A stretch of DNA of 64,000 nt from Rhodanobacter sp. C05. GTDB taxonomy: Bacteria; Pseudomonadota; Gammaproteobacteria; Xanthomonadales; Rhodanobacteraceae. A program made the position numbers and the translations under genes. Below, in pieces: positions 28,573-37,482 of this stretch. Position 1 is the first letter of the stretch. Each line of letters opens with the position of its first letter. The notes beneath the pieces were generated by a model, which worked only from the letters and a program-made list of their open reading frames with translations, was not told where the DNA came from and searched no databases. The stretch covers positions 1 through 64,000 of the forward strand of contig NZ_MUNQ01000013.1 in the NCBI RefSeq assembly GCF_002001165.1, given 5' to 3'.

Positions 28573-30335
28573 GGGTGCATGGTAACCGTCGTCGTGCCGT
28601 TGCGTGCACGGGCTTCGAGTACCTCGATCGTATGCCGGTAACCGGCATCGATCGCACGCTGCCAATCCTTCCAGTCGAGCATGCCGATGTGTTCAAGCGG
28701 TGGCGTGATCAGCAGATCGGCGCGTTCGCGCCGCTGTTCGCTTGCTGTCTCGCCGTTGACCATGCCGGCGCGTACCAGGGTCGATACCAGGCCCGGCCGG
28801 CGGATGTCCTGGCGCCGCTGCAGCAGCAAGCGCCACAGCGGCGGTGTGGCGGATTCTTCGGCGGTGGTGAGCAGGGCGATATCGGCGCGGATGTCCAGCG
28901 CGGTGATGTGCGCGATGCCATCGGCAGCCATCACATCGGTCGGCAGGTTGTTGACCAGCGCGCCGTCGACATGGACGCGGCCCTGATGCAGCACGGGCGG
29001 CAGTACGCCGGGAATTGCGCTGGAGGCACGCAACCACAGCCACAGCGGGCCGCGCCGATGCACCGCCATGCCGCCGCCGGACAGGCGGGTGGAGATGCAG
29101 AAATACGGCAGCGGCAGATCCTCGATCTCGAGTGCGCCGAAGGCGCGCTGCAGCATCAGCGAAGCGCGCCGGCCACGGGTCATCGCCACCAGCGGCAGCG
29201 TCCAGTCCGACAGCGGGCGACCCTGCACGAAGGCGTGGCGCAAGGTTTCCGTCATCGCCTGCAGTTCCCAGCCACAGGCAACGCCGGCACCGATGATTGC
29301 GCCGATGCTGGTGCCGCCCACTGCGTCGAAGGCGTGGCCTGCTTCGTGGAGCGCGCGCAATACGCCAAGGTGCGCCACACCGCGTGCGCCGCCGCCGGCC
29401 AGCACCAGGCCGCGGCCATGTCCGCTGACCAGTCGCGCCAGCCGTGCGATATCGCCGTCGTGGCAGATGTGGTGGTGCCGCAGCTCGCCAGTGAACGGCG
29501 TCCGCCAGCGCTGCGCCGTGCCGAGGCTGACCTGGTGGCCGGCATGCAGCAGGACCAGATGGCGCGTGCGGTGACCGGTGCGTTTCGGATCCAGCAAGGC
29601 GGCTTCCGGCCAAGCGTGCGCCGGTTGCGCGGCCAGTGCCGGCAACAGCAGCACGTCGGCCTGGCGCAGGCAGCGCTGGCGCCACAGCGGGTCGCCGCTC
29701 GCATCCAGATAGATCACGAAGCGCAACTTCGCCTCGCGTTCGGCAAACCAGTCGCCGCTGCGCCCGGCACCCAGCTCGCCATCGATCACGGCGCAGCTGC
29801 CATAAGCCCCCAGTGCCTGCGCCAGTTGCATCGCCAGCACGCGCGCCGGTACCGACTGATCGATTGGCAGGATCGCGAATGTACGTGGTGCGCCGGGTTG
29901 ATCCGCACCTCGGTCGCGCTGTTGGAGCCGTTCGATCGCCATTCGCGCCACACCCAGCATGGCTTGCGGATGCCGTCCGAGCAGTCGCTCGAAGGCGTCG
30001 CGATCGAGCCGCAGCAGCTCGGAATCGCGCAGCGCACGTACCGTGCGAATGCGCTGTTCACCGCCGAGCAGGCTGGCTGCGCCCACGCATTCACCGGCGG
30101 CGATCAGCTGGGTCAGCTCGGCGTTATCCTCCGGCGAACGGTCGTCGAACACGCCAAGGCTGCCGCTTTTCAGCAAATACAGCGAATCAGCCGGTTCACC
30201 GGGTTTGAACAACGGCCGTCCGCCGGGCAGGCCCAGCCACACCAGCTCGTGGGCCAGCGCTTCACGCGCAGGTGCATCCAGTTGAGCAAACATTCCGCTG
30301 CGCGCAAGCAGCTCGGTGACATCCGATGGCGACAT
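28569..30335 (-). CDS. Patatin-like phospholipase with N-terminal cyclic-nucleotide-binding domain (NTE family)
   Basis: A 588-residue protein. Residues about 10-125 form a cNMP-binding fold (FAQLDAPAREALAHELVWL, SLYLLKSGSLGVF, GECVGAASLLGGEQRIRTVRA). A middle region (150-300) resembles a P-loop-less nucleotide-binding fold. From 308 a patatin domain follows: oxyanion hole GLVLAGGGARGVAHLG, nucleophile Ser343 in GGTSIGA and catalytic Asp457 in VDGALVNNLP. This is the neuropathy-target-esterase architecture: a ligand-regulated serine lysophospholipase. The start at 30335 begins MSPSDVTELL. First gene of the operon with carbonic anhydrase and phosphatase. Confidence 0.92.
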   Translation of the reverse strand: MSPSDVTELLARSGMFAQLDAPAREALAHELVWLGLPGGRPLFKPGEPADSLYLLKSGSLGVFDDRSPEDNAELTQLIAAGECVGAASLLGGEQRIRTVRALRDSELLRLDRDAFERLLGRHPQAMLGVARMAIERLQQRDRGADQPGAPRTFAILPIDQSVPARVLAMQLAQALGAYGSCAVIDGELGAGRSGDWFAEREAKLRFVIYLDASGDPLWRQRCLRQADVLLLPALAAQPAHAWPEAALLDPKRTGHRTRHLVLLHAGHQVSLGTAQRWRTPFTGELRHHHICHDGDIARLARLVSGHGRGLVLAGGGARGVAHLGVLRALHEAGHAFDAVGGTSIGAIIGAGVACGWELQAMTETLRHAFVQGRPLSDWTLPLVAMTRGRRASLMLQRAFGALEIEDLPLPYFCISTRLSGGGMAVHRRGPLWLWLRASSAIPGVLPPVLHQGRVHVDGALVNNLPTDVMAADGIAHITALDIRADIALLTTAEESATPPLWRLLLQRRQDIRRPGLVSTLVRAGMVNGETASEQRRERADLLITPPLEHIGMLDWKDWQRAIDAGYRHTIEVLEARARNGTTTVTMHP

Positions 30336-30477
30336 GGCAGCAAGGTTACGGTGCGATCCATGACAAAACGGCATCACCGTGCCAGTCGCGGGGCTGTGCC
30401 AAGGTCGGTACCGGGTCGCGCGGCGTGCTTGATTTCAGCTGGCGCGATCGCCACGCTGGTGGCCTCAAGGAGATCCC

Positions 30478-32520
30478 ATGAACCAAGACAATCCGCTGCT
30501 GGCCGACGACACCCTGCCGGTGTTCTCGCAGATCCACCCTGAACACGTCGAGCCAGCGGTCGACGCGATCCTCGCCGATTACCGTGCCGGCATCGACGCG
30601 CTCATCGCGCCCGGCGCACCGCGTGATTTCACCACCGTAATGCTGACCCAGGAACGGCTGGAGCAGCGGCTTGCCCGCGCGTGGGCTCCGGTTTCCCATC
30701 TGCATTCGGTGGCCGACAACGAGGCCCTGCGCAAGGTCTACGGACCGTCCGAGGAAAAACTCACCGAGCACGCGATCGAACTTGGTCAGAACCGTGACCT
30801 GTATGCCGCGGTGCAGGCGCTGGCCGATGCGCCGGACTTCAGCACGCTGCCACGTCCCGAGCGTGCACTGGTCGAACATGCGCTGCGCGATTTCAGGCTT
30901 TCGGGCGTCGCACTGGAGGAACCGGCGCGCTCGCGCTTTCGCGAGATCGGCGTGGAACTGTCGAAACTCTCCACCGAATTCTCCAACGCCGTACTCGATG
31001 CCAGCGAGGCTTGGCACGAGCACATCACCGACGAGCGCGATCTCGCCGGCATTCCCGAATCCGGCCGCGCCGTGCTGCGCCGGTACGCCGAGGATCAGGA
31101 TCTGGATGGCTATCTGGTGACGCTGAAGCAGCCCAGTGTGCAGGCTGTGCTGACTTATGCCGACAACCGCGGCCTGCGCGAGCGGGTGTATTGGGCGTAC
31201 CAGACCCGTGCATCGGACCAGGGTCCGAATGCGGGCAAGTTCGACAACAGCGCGCGCATCGAGCAGATCATGGCGCTGCGTCACGAGGCCGCGCAGCTGC
31301 TCGGTTTCGCCAACGCCGCGGAAGAATCGCTGGCCACCAAGATGGCCGGCTCGCCAAGTGAAGTGCTCGAATTCCTGCGCGACCTGGCCGTGCGCGCGAA
31401 ACCGGTGGCGCAGCAGGAGCTGGCGCGACTGCGCGAATTTGCGCATGCCGAGCTGAAGCTCGACAACCTCGAATCCTGGGATGTCGGCTATGCCTCGGAG
31501 AAGCTGCGCCAGCAGCAGTACGACCTGGATCAAGAACAGCTCAAACCCTACTTCCCGCTGCCGGCCGTGATCGACGGCCTGTTCGGCCTCACCTCGAAGC
31601 TGTACGGCATCACCCTCGCCGCCCGCGATGGCGTCGACGTATGGCATCCGGATGTGCGCTATTACGATGTACGCGATGCCGGCGGTCGCGTGTTCGCCGG
31701 TGCCTATGTCGATCTGTATGCCCGCAACGGCAAGCGTGGCGGCGCGTGGATGGACGTCTGTCGCTCGCGCTTCGACGATGGCGAGCAGTCGCAATTGCCG
31801 GTGGCCTTTCTCACCTGCAACTTCGCGCCGCCCACCGAAGGCCGGCCGGCGCTGCTCACTCACGACGACGTGCTCACCCTGTTCCATGAGTTCGGCCACG
31901 GCCTGCACCATTTGCTGACAGAAATCGCGCTGCCTTCGATCGGCGGCATCGACGGCGTCGAATGGGACGCGGTGGAGCTGCCCAGCCAGTTCATGGAGAA
32001 CTTCGGTTGGAATCGTGAGGCGCTGGATCTGTTTGCGCGGCATTACCAGACCGGCGAGCGGCTGCCGGATGAACTGTTCCAGCGCATGCTTACCGCGCGG
32101 TATTTCCATGCCGGCCTGTTCCTGGTGCGCCAGCTGGAATTCGCGCTGTTCGATTTCCTGCTGCACCTGGAATATGACCCTGCCGAGGGTGCCCGCACGC
32201 TGGCCGTGCTGGAACAGGCGCGCAAGCAGGTCGCCGTGCTGTATCCACCCGCCTGGCAGCGTTTCCCGCACGGCTTCAGCCACATATTTGCGGGCGGCTA
32301 CGCTGCCGGCTATTACAGCTATCTGTGGGCCGAGCTGCTGTCAGCCGATGCGTTTGGCGAATTCGAGGCACATGGCGTGATCGATCGTGCCACCGGCGAG
32401 CGTTTCCGCCAGGAAGTGCTGTCGGTCGGCGCCAGTCGTCCTGCGCTGGAAAGCTTCGTCGCCTTCCGTGGCCGCAAGCCCGAGCCAGAGGCGCTGCTGC
32501 GCAGCCACGGGCTGGTCTGA
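30478..32520 (+). CDS. prlC: Oligopeptidase A (M3 metallopeptidase)
   Basis: A cytoplasmic zinc peptidase that degrades short peptides, including cleaved signal peptides. The 680-residue protein matches PrlC/OpdA in length and has the zinc site LTLFHEFGHGLHHLL with the downstream ligand Glu in IDGVEWDAVELPSQFMENF. FAGGYAAGYYSYLWAELLSADAF is a conserved C-terminal block of the M3 family. AAGGAG is 5 bases before the ATG. It is a single-gene unit, divergent from the patatin operon and ending at a bidirectional terminator. Confidence 0.95.
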   Translation: MNQDNPLLADDTLPVFSQIHPEHVEPAVDAILADYRAGIDALIAPGAPRDFTTVMLTQERLEQRLARAWAPVSHLHSVADNEALRKVYGPSEEKLTEHAIELGQNRDLYAAVQALADAPDFSTLPRPERALVEHALRDFRLSGVALEEPARSRFREIGVELSKLSTEFSNAVLDASEAWHEHITDERDLAGIPESGRAVLRRYAEDQDLDGYLVTLKQPSVQAVLTYADNRGLRERVYWAYQTRASDQGPNAGKFDNSARIEQIMALRHEAAQLLGFANAAEESLATKMAGSPSEVLEFLRDLAVRAKPVAQQELARLREFAHAELKLDNLESWDVGYASEKLRQQQYDLDQEQLKPYFPLPAVIDGLFGLTSKLYGITLAARDGVDVWHPDVRYYDVRDAGGRVFAGAYVDLYARNGKRGGAWMDVCRSRFDDGEQSQLPVAFLTCNFAPPTEGRPALLTHDDVLTLFHEFGHGLHHLLTEIALPSIGGIDGVEWDAVELPSQFMENFGWNREALDLFARHYQTGERLPDELFQRMLTARYFHAGLFLVRQLEFALFDFLLHLEYDPAEGARTLAVLEQARKQVAVLYPPAWQRFPHGFSHIFAGGYAAGYYSYLWAELLSADAFGEFEAHGVIDRATGERFRQEVLSVGASRPALESFVAFRGRKPEPEALLRSHGLV

Positions 32521-32580
32521 TCGATAGCCGCGCGGCCTGTCCTGCCATCGTGCGGGCAGGCCGCGATGGCTTCAGGGCAC

Positions 32581-32608
32581 AAAAAAACCCGCCGAAGCGG
32601 GTTTTTTC
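32581..32608. terminator. Bidirectional Rho-independent terminator (prlC / csp)
   Basis: AAAAAACCCGC and GCGGGTTTTTT pair in an 11-bp stem around CGAA, giving a T-run in both directions. It lies between the convergent prlC and cold-shock genes and can serve both. Confidence 0.93.
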
Positions 32609-32631
32609 GAGGCGCTCAAGTCCGAAGGACT

Positions 32632-32841
32632 TCAGGCAGCCTGGACTTCCTCAGCCTGCAGGCCCTTCTGGCCCTTGGTGACGATGAACGTGACGCGCTG
32701 ACCTTCCTGCAAGGACTTGAAGCCCGTGCCCTGGATCGCGCGGAAATGCACGAACAGGTCATCACCGCTTTCCGGCGTGATGAAGCCAAAACCCTTGGCG
32801 TCGTTGAACCACTTGACTGTACCGCTCTGACGATCCGACAT
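32632..32841 (-). CDS. Cold-shock domain protein (CspA family)
   Basis: A 69-residue single cold-shock domain protein that binds single-stranded RNA or DNA. Both RNA-binding motifs are present: RNP1 KGFGFI and RNP2 LFVHF, after [11 protein letters not shown]. It ends VQAA. The 337-base region upstream, before xth, could include a long 5' leader like that of temperature-regulated csp genes, but no specific leader fold was identified. Which paralogue it is, and whether it responds to cold, cannot be told. Confidence 0.95.
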   Translation of the reverse strand: MSDRQSGTVKWFNDAKGFGFITPESGDDLFVHFRAIQGTGFKSLQEGQRVTFIVTKGQKGLQAEEVQAA

Positions 32842-33178
32842 GTAACATTACCTTTGAAGCATGGATGGTTTGCGGCTCGGAGCGAGTAGCACTTGACCGC
32901 AATAGGAGCAGGAAATCGGGGTTACCCCGGACTCTTGCCTGCTCAGCATACACCGTAATGCAAGGTTTCGGTGGTTTTGCTTGCAAATTCATGGAAATTG
33001 ATTGGCTGGGGTTGCCAAACACCCGTTTCTTGCCGGTTTTGCGATCCGACACGGCAGCCAATCCGACCGCCGTGAGGTTGTCGCCGAACGGGTTTGTCCC
33101 CGTGGTTTCCTGGTAACGATCTGGAACCATGCCGCCGTTTCGACCGGTTCATGTCCATGCATCCCTTACAATGCCGCG
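32842..33178. promoter_or_regulatory. Divergent region csp / xth, with possible leaderless xth promoter
   Basis: 337 bases without a gene. It holds the csp promoter and leader on the minus strand. TACAAT at 33167-33172 has its last base 7 bases before the xth ATG (33179), the distance of a transcription start, so xth may be transcribed without a 5' leader; no good -35 was found. The stretch around 32950-33000 is relatively AT-rich. No RNA gene was seen. Confidence 0.4.
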
Positions 33179-33946
33179 ATGAAGATCGCCTCCTGGAACG
33201 TCAACTCGCTGAACGTGCGGCTACCGCATCTGACCCAGTGGCTGGCCGACGCGCAGCCGGACATCGTGGCGCTGCAGGAAACCAAGCTGGAAGACGCCAA
33301 ATTCCCGGTCGACGAGCTGGCCGCGGCCGGTTATCGCGCGGTGTATTCGGGTCAGAAGACCTACAACGGCGTGGCGATCCTGGCACGCAAACAGCCCACC
33401 GATGTCATCACCGACATCCCCGGGCTGGACGATCCGCAGCGGCGGATTCTCGCGGCCAGCATCGGCAAGCTGCGCGTGGTGGATCTGTACGTGGTCAACG
33501 GCAAGGCAGTCGGCGACGAGAAATACGCCTACAAGCTGGACTGGCTGGCCAAGGTTCGCGAGTTCCTGGCACGCGAGCTGGAGCGCCATCCGAACCTGGT
33601 TGTGCTGGGCGATTTCAACATCTGCCCGGACGATCGCGACGTCTACGATCCGGTCGCCTGGGGCGAAGACATCCTGTGCTCGCCGCCGGAGCGCGCCGGA
33701 CTCAAGGCGATCACCGACCTCGGCCTGCACGACAGCTTCCGGCTGTTCGAGCCGGGTGCGCAACATTACAGCTGGTGGGACTACCGGCAAGCTGCGTTCC
33801 GTCGCAACATGGGCCTGCGCATCGATCTGATCCTGATCGGCGAGGCATTGAAATCCGCAGCCACGGCGGCGGCAATCGACCGCGAACCGCGTCGTTGGGA
33901 GCGTCCTTCCGACCACACGCCGGTGACGCTGGAACTGGATATATGA
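33179..33946 (+). CDS. xth: Exodeoxyribonuclease III (AP endonuclease)
   Basis: A Mg-dependent nuclease of base excision repair. The 255-residue protein has the EEP-family motifs MKIASWNVNSLNVR, LQETKLED (metal Glu), LGDFNICPDDRDVYDP, and SDHTPVTLEL (catalytic Asp-His). The start at 33179 gives the canonical MKIASWNVNS; the open frame upstream does not look like the family. No Shine-Dalgarno is visible, which fits a leaderless message. Its stop overlaps the start of the next gene by four bases (ATGA). Distinguishing XthA from the ExoA type needs alignment. Confidence 0.93.
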   Translation: MKIASWNVNSLNVRLPHLTQWLADAQPDIVALQETKLEDAKFPVDELAAAGYRAVYSGQKTYNGVAILARKQPTDVITDIPGLDDPQRRILAASIGKLRVVDLYVVNGKAVGDEKYAYKLDWLAKVREFLARELERHPNLVVLGDFNICPDDRDVYDPVAWGEDILCSPPERAGLKAITDLGLHDSFRLFEPGAQHYSWWDYRQAAFRRNMGLRIDLILIGEALKSAATAAAIDREPRRWERPSDHTPVTLELDI

Positions 33947-34620
33947 CCACAAAAACCGAATGGCCCAGCTCGCTGGACGACAACGAACTGGATGAGCTGG
34001 ATCGCTACCTGCGTGCGCACACCGGCGAGGGCGATCTGCTGCTCGACGGCGTGCACGGCCTGCTCAGCGCGCTGGCGGTCGGTCCGCTGCTGGTGCTGCC
34101 GGACGAATGGCTGCACGAGGTGCTGCACGAGCCGTTCGCCGACGAGGACGAAGGCAACCGTGTGCTGGCGCTGCTGGCCAAGCTCAACGATTCGATCAGT
34201 GCCGAGCTCGACGTCGATGCCTATGAGCCGATTCTCGGCGAGGTCGAGCAGGAAACCGGCCCGATGCTGTCGGCGGCCGGCTGGTGCGAGGGTTTCAGCC
34301 GCGGCATCGATCTGCGCGCGAGCCTGTGGGAAACCCGCCTGGCCGAGGATCCGCAGCTGATGGAACTGCTCGGCCCGGTAATGGCGCTGGCGGTGGATGA
34401 AGGCATCCTCAGCGCCGACACCGAGTTCGAGAAACTCAGTGACGACGAATACGACGAGTGCCTGTCGCAGGTGCCGGCCGTACTCGGTGCGGTCAATCAG
34501 TACTGGCAGGCCAAGCCCGTCACCGAAGCCGAGGTCGAGGCGATGGTGCATCAGCAGAAGCCGGGCGACGAGGACGACAACTCACCGCCGCGTCAGCGCA
34601 GCGGGCACTGGGTGCATTGA
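33943..34620 (+). CDS. UPF0149/YecA-YgfB family protein
   Basis: A 225-residue acidic cytoplasmic protein, translationally coupled to xth. Seen: SSLDDNELDELDRYLR at the N-terminus, LDGVHGLLSALAVGPLLVLPDEWL (the family hallmark: a small hydrophobic block after an LDG), AAGWCEGFSRGIDLR and PAVLGAVNQYWQ. The YecA-type zinc-binding SEC-C tail is absent; the C-terminus is only PRQRSGHWVH. The function of the family is unknown. Co-translation with a repair nuclease is suggestive, not proof. Confidence 0.85.
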   Translation: MTTKTEWPSSLDDNELDELDRYLRAHTGEGDLLLDGVHGLLSALAVGPLLVLPDEWLHEVLHEPFADEDEGNRVLALLAKLNDSISAELDVDAYEPILGEVEQETGPMLSAAGWCEGFSRGIDLRASLWETRLAEDPQLMELLGPVMALAVDEGILSADTEFEKLSDDEYDECLSQVPAVLGAVNQYWQAKPVTEAEVEAMVHQQKPGDEDDNSPPRQRSGHWVH

Positions 34621-34640
34621 AAAACAGGAGTTGAGTGGAG

Positions 34641-34713
34641 AGAAGTGAGAAGTGAGAAGTGAGAAGTGAGAAGTGAGAGAAAAGCTTGGGCACACCAAGT
34701 GCCTTCTCTCACT
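34641..34713. repeat. Tandem 7-mer repeat followed by a hairpin
   Basis: AGAAGTG occurs five times in a row (34641-34675). The end of the array, AGTGAGAGAA (34672-34681), can pair with TTCTCTCACT (34704-34713) around an inner CTTGG/CCAAG stem. The region lies between the UPF0149 gene and pirin; it may act as a terminator without a T-run or simply be slippage-prone DNA. Confidence 0.75.
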
Positions 34714-34825
34714 CCTCTTCCCTCATTTCTCGATCTGCGTGAACGATCCGTTCCGGCCATGGCGCTTGGATAAACCTGGCAACAGCGCCATCTTGGCGGT
34801 CAGACATCTCAGACTGGAGCCACCC

Positions 34826-35659
34826 ATGAGCGATCGCCACATCACCCGCCGCATCCGCGGCACCGACACGTCCGACGGCGCCGGCGTGAAGCTGAAGCGC
34901 ATCATCGGCCAGCCCGGACTCGACATGCTCGATCCGTTCCTGCTGCTGGACGAGTTCCGTTCCGACGACGCAGGCGACTACATCGCCGGCTTCCCCGAGC
35001 ATCCGCATCGCGGCTTCGAAACGGTCACCTACATGCTGGCCGGGCATATGCAGCACGGCGACAACCATGGCAACCGCGGCGACCTCACCCCGGGCAGCGT
35101 GCAGTGGATGACCGCCGGACGCGGCATCCTGCATTCGGAGATGCCGCAGCAGGAAAATGGCCTGATGTGGGGTTTCCAGCTGTGGGTGAATCTGCCGGCG
35201 AAGGACAAGATGACCGCGCCGCGCTACCAGGACATCGGTCCCGAACGGATTCCGGTGGTGCATCCGGCCGAAGGTGTGGAGGTGAAGGTGATCGCCGGCG
35301 AACTGGCCGGCGCGACCGGTCCGGTTGAAGGCATCGTCACCGCACCGGTGTATCTGGACATCAGCCTGCAGCCCGGCGCGTCGTTGACGCTGGATCTGCC
35401 GACCGGGCATCACGGTTTCGCCTATGTGTTCGAGGGCGAATCGGCGCTGGTCGGTGGCGAGTCACTGCAACGCAGCGAGCTCGGCGTGTTGTCCGAAGGC
35501 GAGCAACTGCAACTGGCCGGTGGCGACAAGCCATCGCGCGTGCTGGTGGTAGCCGGCAAACCGCTGAAGGAAAGCGTGGCACGCTACGGGCCGTTCGTGA
35601 TGAACACGCCCGAGCAGATCCACGAGGCGATCGCCGACTTCCGCGCCGGCAAGTTCTGA
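34826..35659 (+). CDS. Pirin family protein
   Basis: A 277-residue bicupin. The N-terminal cupin carries the metal ligands in EHPHRGFETVTYMLAGHMQHGD and HSEMPQQ, the pattern of pirins such as E. coli YhhW, which have quercetin dioxygenase activity. The second cupin (about 170-277, GHHGFAYVFEGE) lacks obvious ligands, as usual. GGAG lies 8 bases before the ATG at 34826. The physiological role is uncertain. It is a single gene. Confidence 0.9.
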   Translation: MSDRHITRRIRGTDTSDGAGVKLKRIIGQPGLDMLDPFLLLDEFRSDDAGDYIAGFPEHPHRGFETVTYMLAGHMQHGDNHGNRGDLTPGSVQWMTAGRGILHSEMPQQENGLMWGFQLWVNLPAKDKMTAPRYQDIGPERIPVVHPAEGVEVKVIAGELAGATGPVEGIVTAPVYLDISLQPGASLTLDLPTGHHGFAYVFEGESALVGGESLQRSELGVLSEGEQLQLAGGDKPSRVLVVAGKPLKESVARYGPFVMNTPEQIHEAIADFRAGKF

Positions 35660-35668
35660 AGCTTTGCT

Positions 35669-35705
35669 CCCTCTCCCCCAGCTCTTATTTAACTTGGGGA
35701 GAGGG
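35669..35705. repeat. CCCTCTCCC-type inverted repeat
   Basis: CCCTCTCCCCCA and TGGGGAGAGGG form a stem of about 11 bp, followed by further G/C-rich inverted blocks to about 35745. It lies between convergent pirin and ABC-permease genes and can act as a terminator. A related element is at 52376-52399. Confidence 0.55.
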
Positions 35706-35776
35706 CTGTGACCGGGGGGAATCCCCTTTTGGGAGGGTGAGAGGCGGGTACTCGCAGGAAAACTCGAAAGAACCGC

Positions 35777-36598
35777 TCAGCCCTTCACACTCCCCAGCAG
35801 CAACCCTTCCAGGTAATAGCGTTGCATCGCCAGGAACAGCACGATCACCGGCAGCACGGTGATGACGGAACCGGCCATCATCAGTTCGCTGTCCTGCGCG
35901 TGCTCGCGTGCGAGCGAAGCCAGTCCGATCGGCAAGGTGTAGTGCTCCTGCCCGGTCAGCACGATCAGCGGCCACATGAAGTCGTTCCACGCGGCGAGGA
36001 AGCTGAAGATCGCCAGCGTCACCATGATCGGCTTCAGCAACGGCAACACGATCTGCCCGAAGATGCGCCACTCGCCGGCACCGTCGATGCGCGCGGCCTC
36101 CAGCAGCTCATCCGGAATGCCGCGGGCGTACTGGCGCACCAGGAAAATGCCGAACACGGTGGCCATCGCCGGCACGATCACGCCTGCGTAGCTGTTGACC
36201 AGGCCGATGTACTTCAGCAGCAGGAACAGCGGCAGCATTGCTACCTGGGCGGGTATCACCAGCGCGCCGATCAATGCCTGGAACAGCCGCTCGCGACCGG
36301 CGAAGCGCAGCTTGGCGAAGGCGTAGCCGGCCATCAGATTGAACGCCAGCGACAGCGCGGTGATCACACTCGATACTGCGAGGCTGTTGAGCAGGTAGCG
36401 GCCCATGCCGGCATGCACGAACAGCTCGCGGTAGTTGCCCAAGGTGGCGTGCGCCGGCAGCAAGGGCGGCGGCAACGCACTGGCTTCGCCCGGCTGCATG
36501 AACGACACCGACAGCATCCACAGCAACGGGAACAGCGCCACCACCGCGCCCCCGATCAGCAGACCGTTGATCAGGGCTTTCGCCAGGCGCGGGTTCAT
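35777..36598 (-). CDS. Sugar ABC transporter permease (MalG-type)
   Basis: The second inner-membrane permease of a CUT1-type sugar importer. The 273-residue protein has six predicted membrane segments (for example LINGLLIGGAVVALFPLLWML and LFQALIGALVIPAQVAMLPLF) and the ABC-contact loop ELLEAARIDGAGEWRIFGQI (EAA motif). The C-terminus LLLGSVKG with the late ITVLPVIVLFLAMQRYYLEGL segment is typical of MalG/UgpE-like subunits. ATGA overlap with the upstream permease shows coupling. Last gene of the proposed glucan operon. Confidence 0.93.
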   Translation of the reverse strand: MNPRLAKALINGLLIGGAVVALFPLLWMLSVSFMQPGEASALPPPLLPAHATLGNYRELFVHAGMGRYLLNSLAVSSVITALSLAFNLMAGYAFAKLRFAGRERLFQALIGALVIPAQVAMLPLFLLLKYIGLVNSYAGVIVPAMATVFGIFLVRQYARGIPDELLEAARIDGAGEWRIFGQIVLPLLKPIMVTLAIFSFLAAWNDFMWPLIVLTGQEHYTLPIGLASLAREHAQDSELMMAGSVITVLPVIVLFLAMQRYYLEGLLLGSVKG

Positions 36599-37482
36599 GC
36601 CGGTTCTCCATCGTGTCCGCGCCGCGCCAGCTTCAGCATCAGCGCGGTCACCGCGAACATGATCAGGAACAGCAGGAACGCCACCGCCGAGGCGGAGCCG
36701 AGGTTCCACCACTTGAAGCCTTCGTCGTACATCAGGTACAGCACACTGGTGGTGCTCTGCAGCGGACCACCCTCGGTCATCACGTAGGGTTCGGCAAATA
36801 GCTGGAAATAACCCGACACGGTGAGGATGCTGACCATCAACAGCGTGGGCCCGAGCATCGGCAAGGTGATGTGGCGGAACTGCCGCCATGCCGAGGCGCC
36901 GTCGATGCGTGCGGCCTCGTACAGATCGAGCGGGATCGCCTGCAGGCCGGCGAGGAAGATGATCATGTTGTAGCCGAAGTTCTTCCACACCGCGAACAGG
37001 ATGATCGTCGGCATCGCCCAGTGCGGATCGCCCAGCCAGTCGACCGGATGGATGCCGAGATGGCCGAGCACGAAGTTCGCCATGCCGTACTTGGTGTTGA
37101 ACAGGTAACGCCAGATCACCGCCACCGCCACCACCGTGGTCACCACAGGCGCGAACAGCGCGGTGCGGAAGAACGGCTTGCACCGCGCCAGCGGTGAATT
37201 GAGCAGCAACGCGGCGCCGAGCGACGTTCCCATCGACAGCGGCACGCCGACCGCCACGAAGTACACCGTATGCCCCAGCGCCGACCAGAACAGTGGTTGG
37301 TGCAGCAACGCCCAGTAATTCTGCAGAGCCACGAAGCGCAGGTTGTGGATATTCGCCAGCGCGTAGAGATCGTAGTCGGTGAGGCTCAGCACCAGCGCGG
37401 CGATCACCGGCAGCAGGAAGAACACACCCAGCACCAGCAGGGCGGGCGTGAGGAACAGCCATGCGGTGCGTGACGAATTCAT
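36595..37482 (-). CDS. Sugar ABC transporter permease (MalF-type)
   Basis: The first permease of the same importer; 295 residues starting MNSSRTAWLFLTPALLVLG with the classic leading membrane segment. About six segments and an EAA loop (LYEAARIDGASAWRQFRHITLPML) are present. MalF/UgpA relatives pair with the MalG-type partner. Both ends overlap neighbours by ATGA: with the solute-binding protein stop upstream and with the second permease start downstream. No ATPase is encoded in this run; the likely one is at 49437-50528. Confidence 0.93.
   Translation of the reverse strand: MNSSRTAWLFLTPALLVLGVFFLLPVIAALVLSLTDYDLYALANIHNLRFVALQNYWALLHQPLFWSALGHTVYFVAVGVPLSMGTSLGAALLLNSPLARCKPFFRTALFAPVVTTVVAVAVIWRYLFNTKYGMANFVLGHLGIHPVDWLGDPHWAMPTIILFAVWKNFGYNMIIFLAGLQAIPLDLYEAARIDGASAWRQFRHITLPMLGPTLLMVSILTVSGYFQLFAEPYVMTEGGPLQSTTSVLYLMYDEGFKWWNLGSASAVAFLLFLIMFAVTALMLKLARRGHDGEPA

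Noticed and set aside
28575-30542. A 655-codon plus-strand open frame opposite the patatin gene
   Set aside because: Antisense shadow of a GC-rich gene with clear catalytic motifs on the other strand; no domain recognisable.
30346-32283. A 645-codon minus-strand open frame opposite prlC
   Set aside because: Shadow of prlC, which has the HEFGH zinc site; the antisense translation has no family features.
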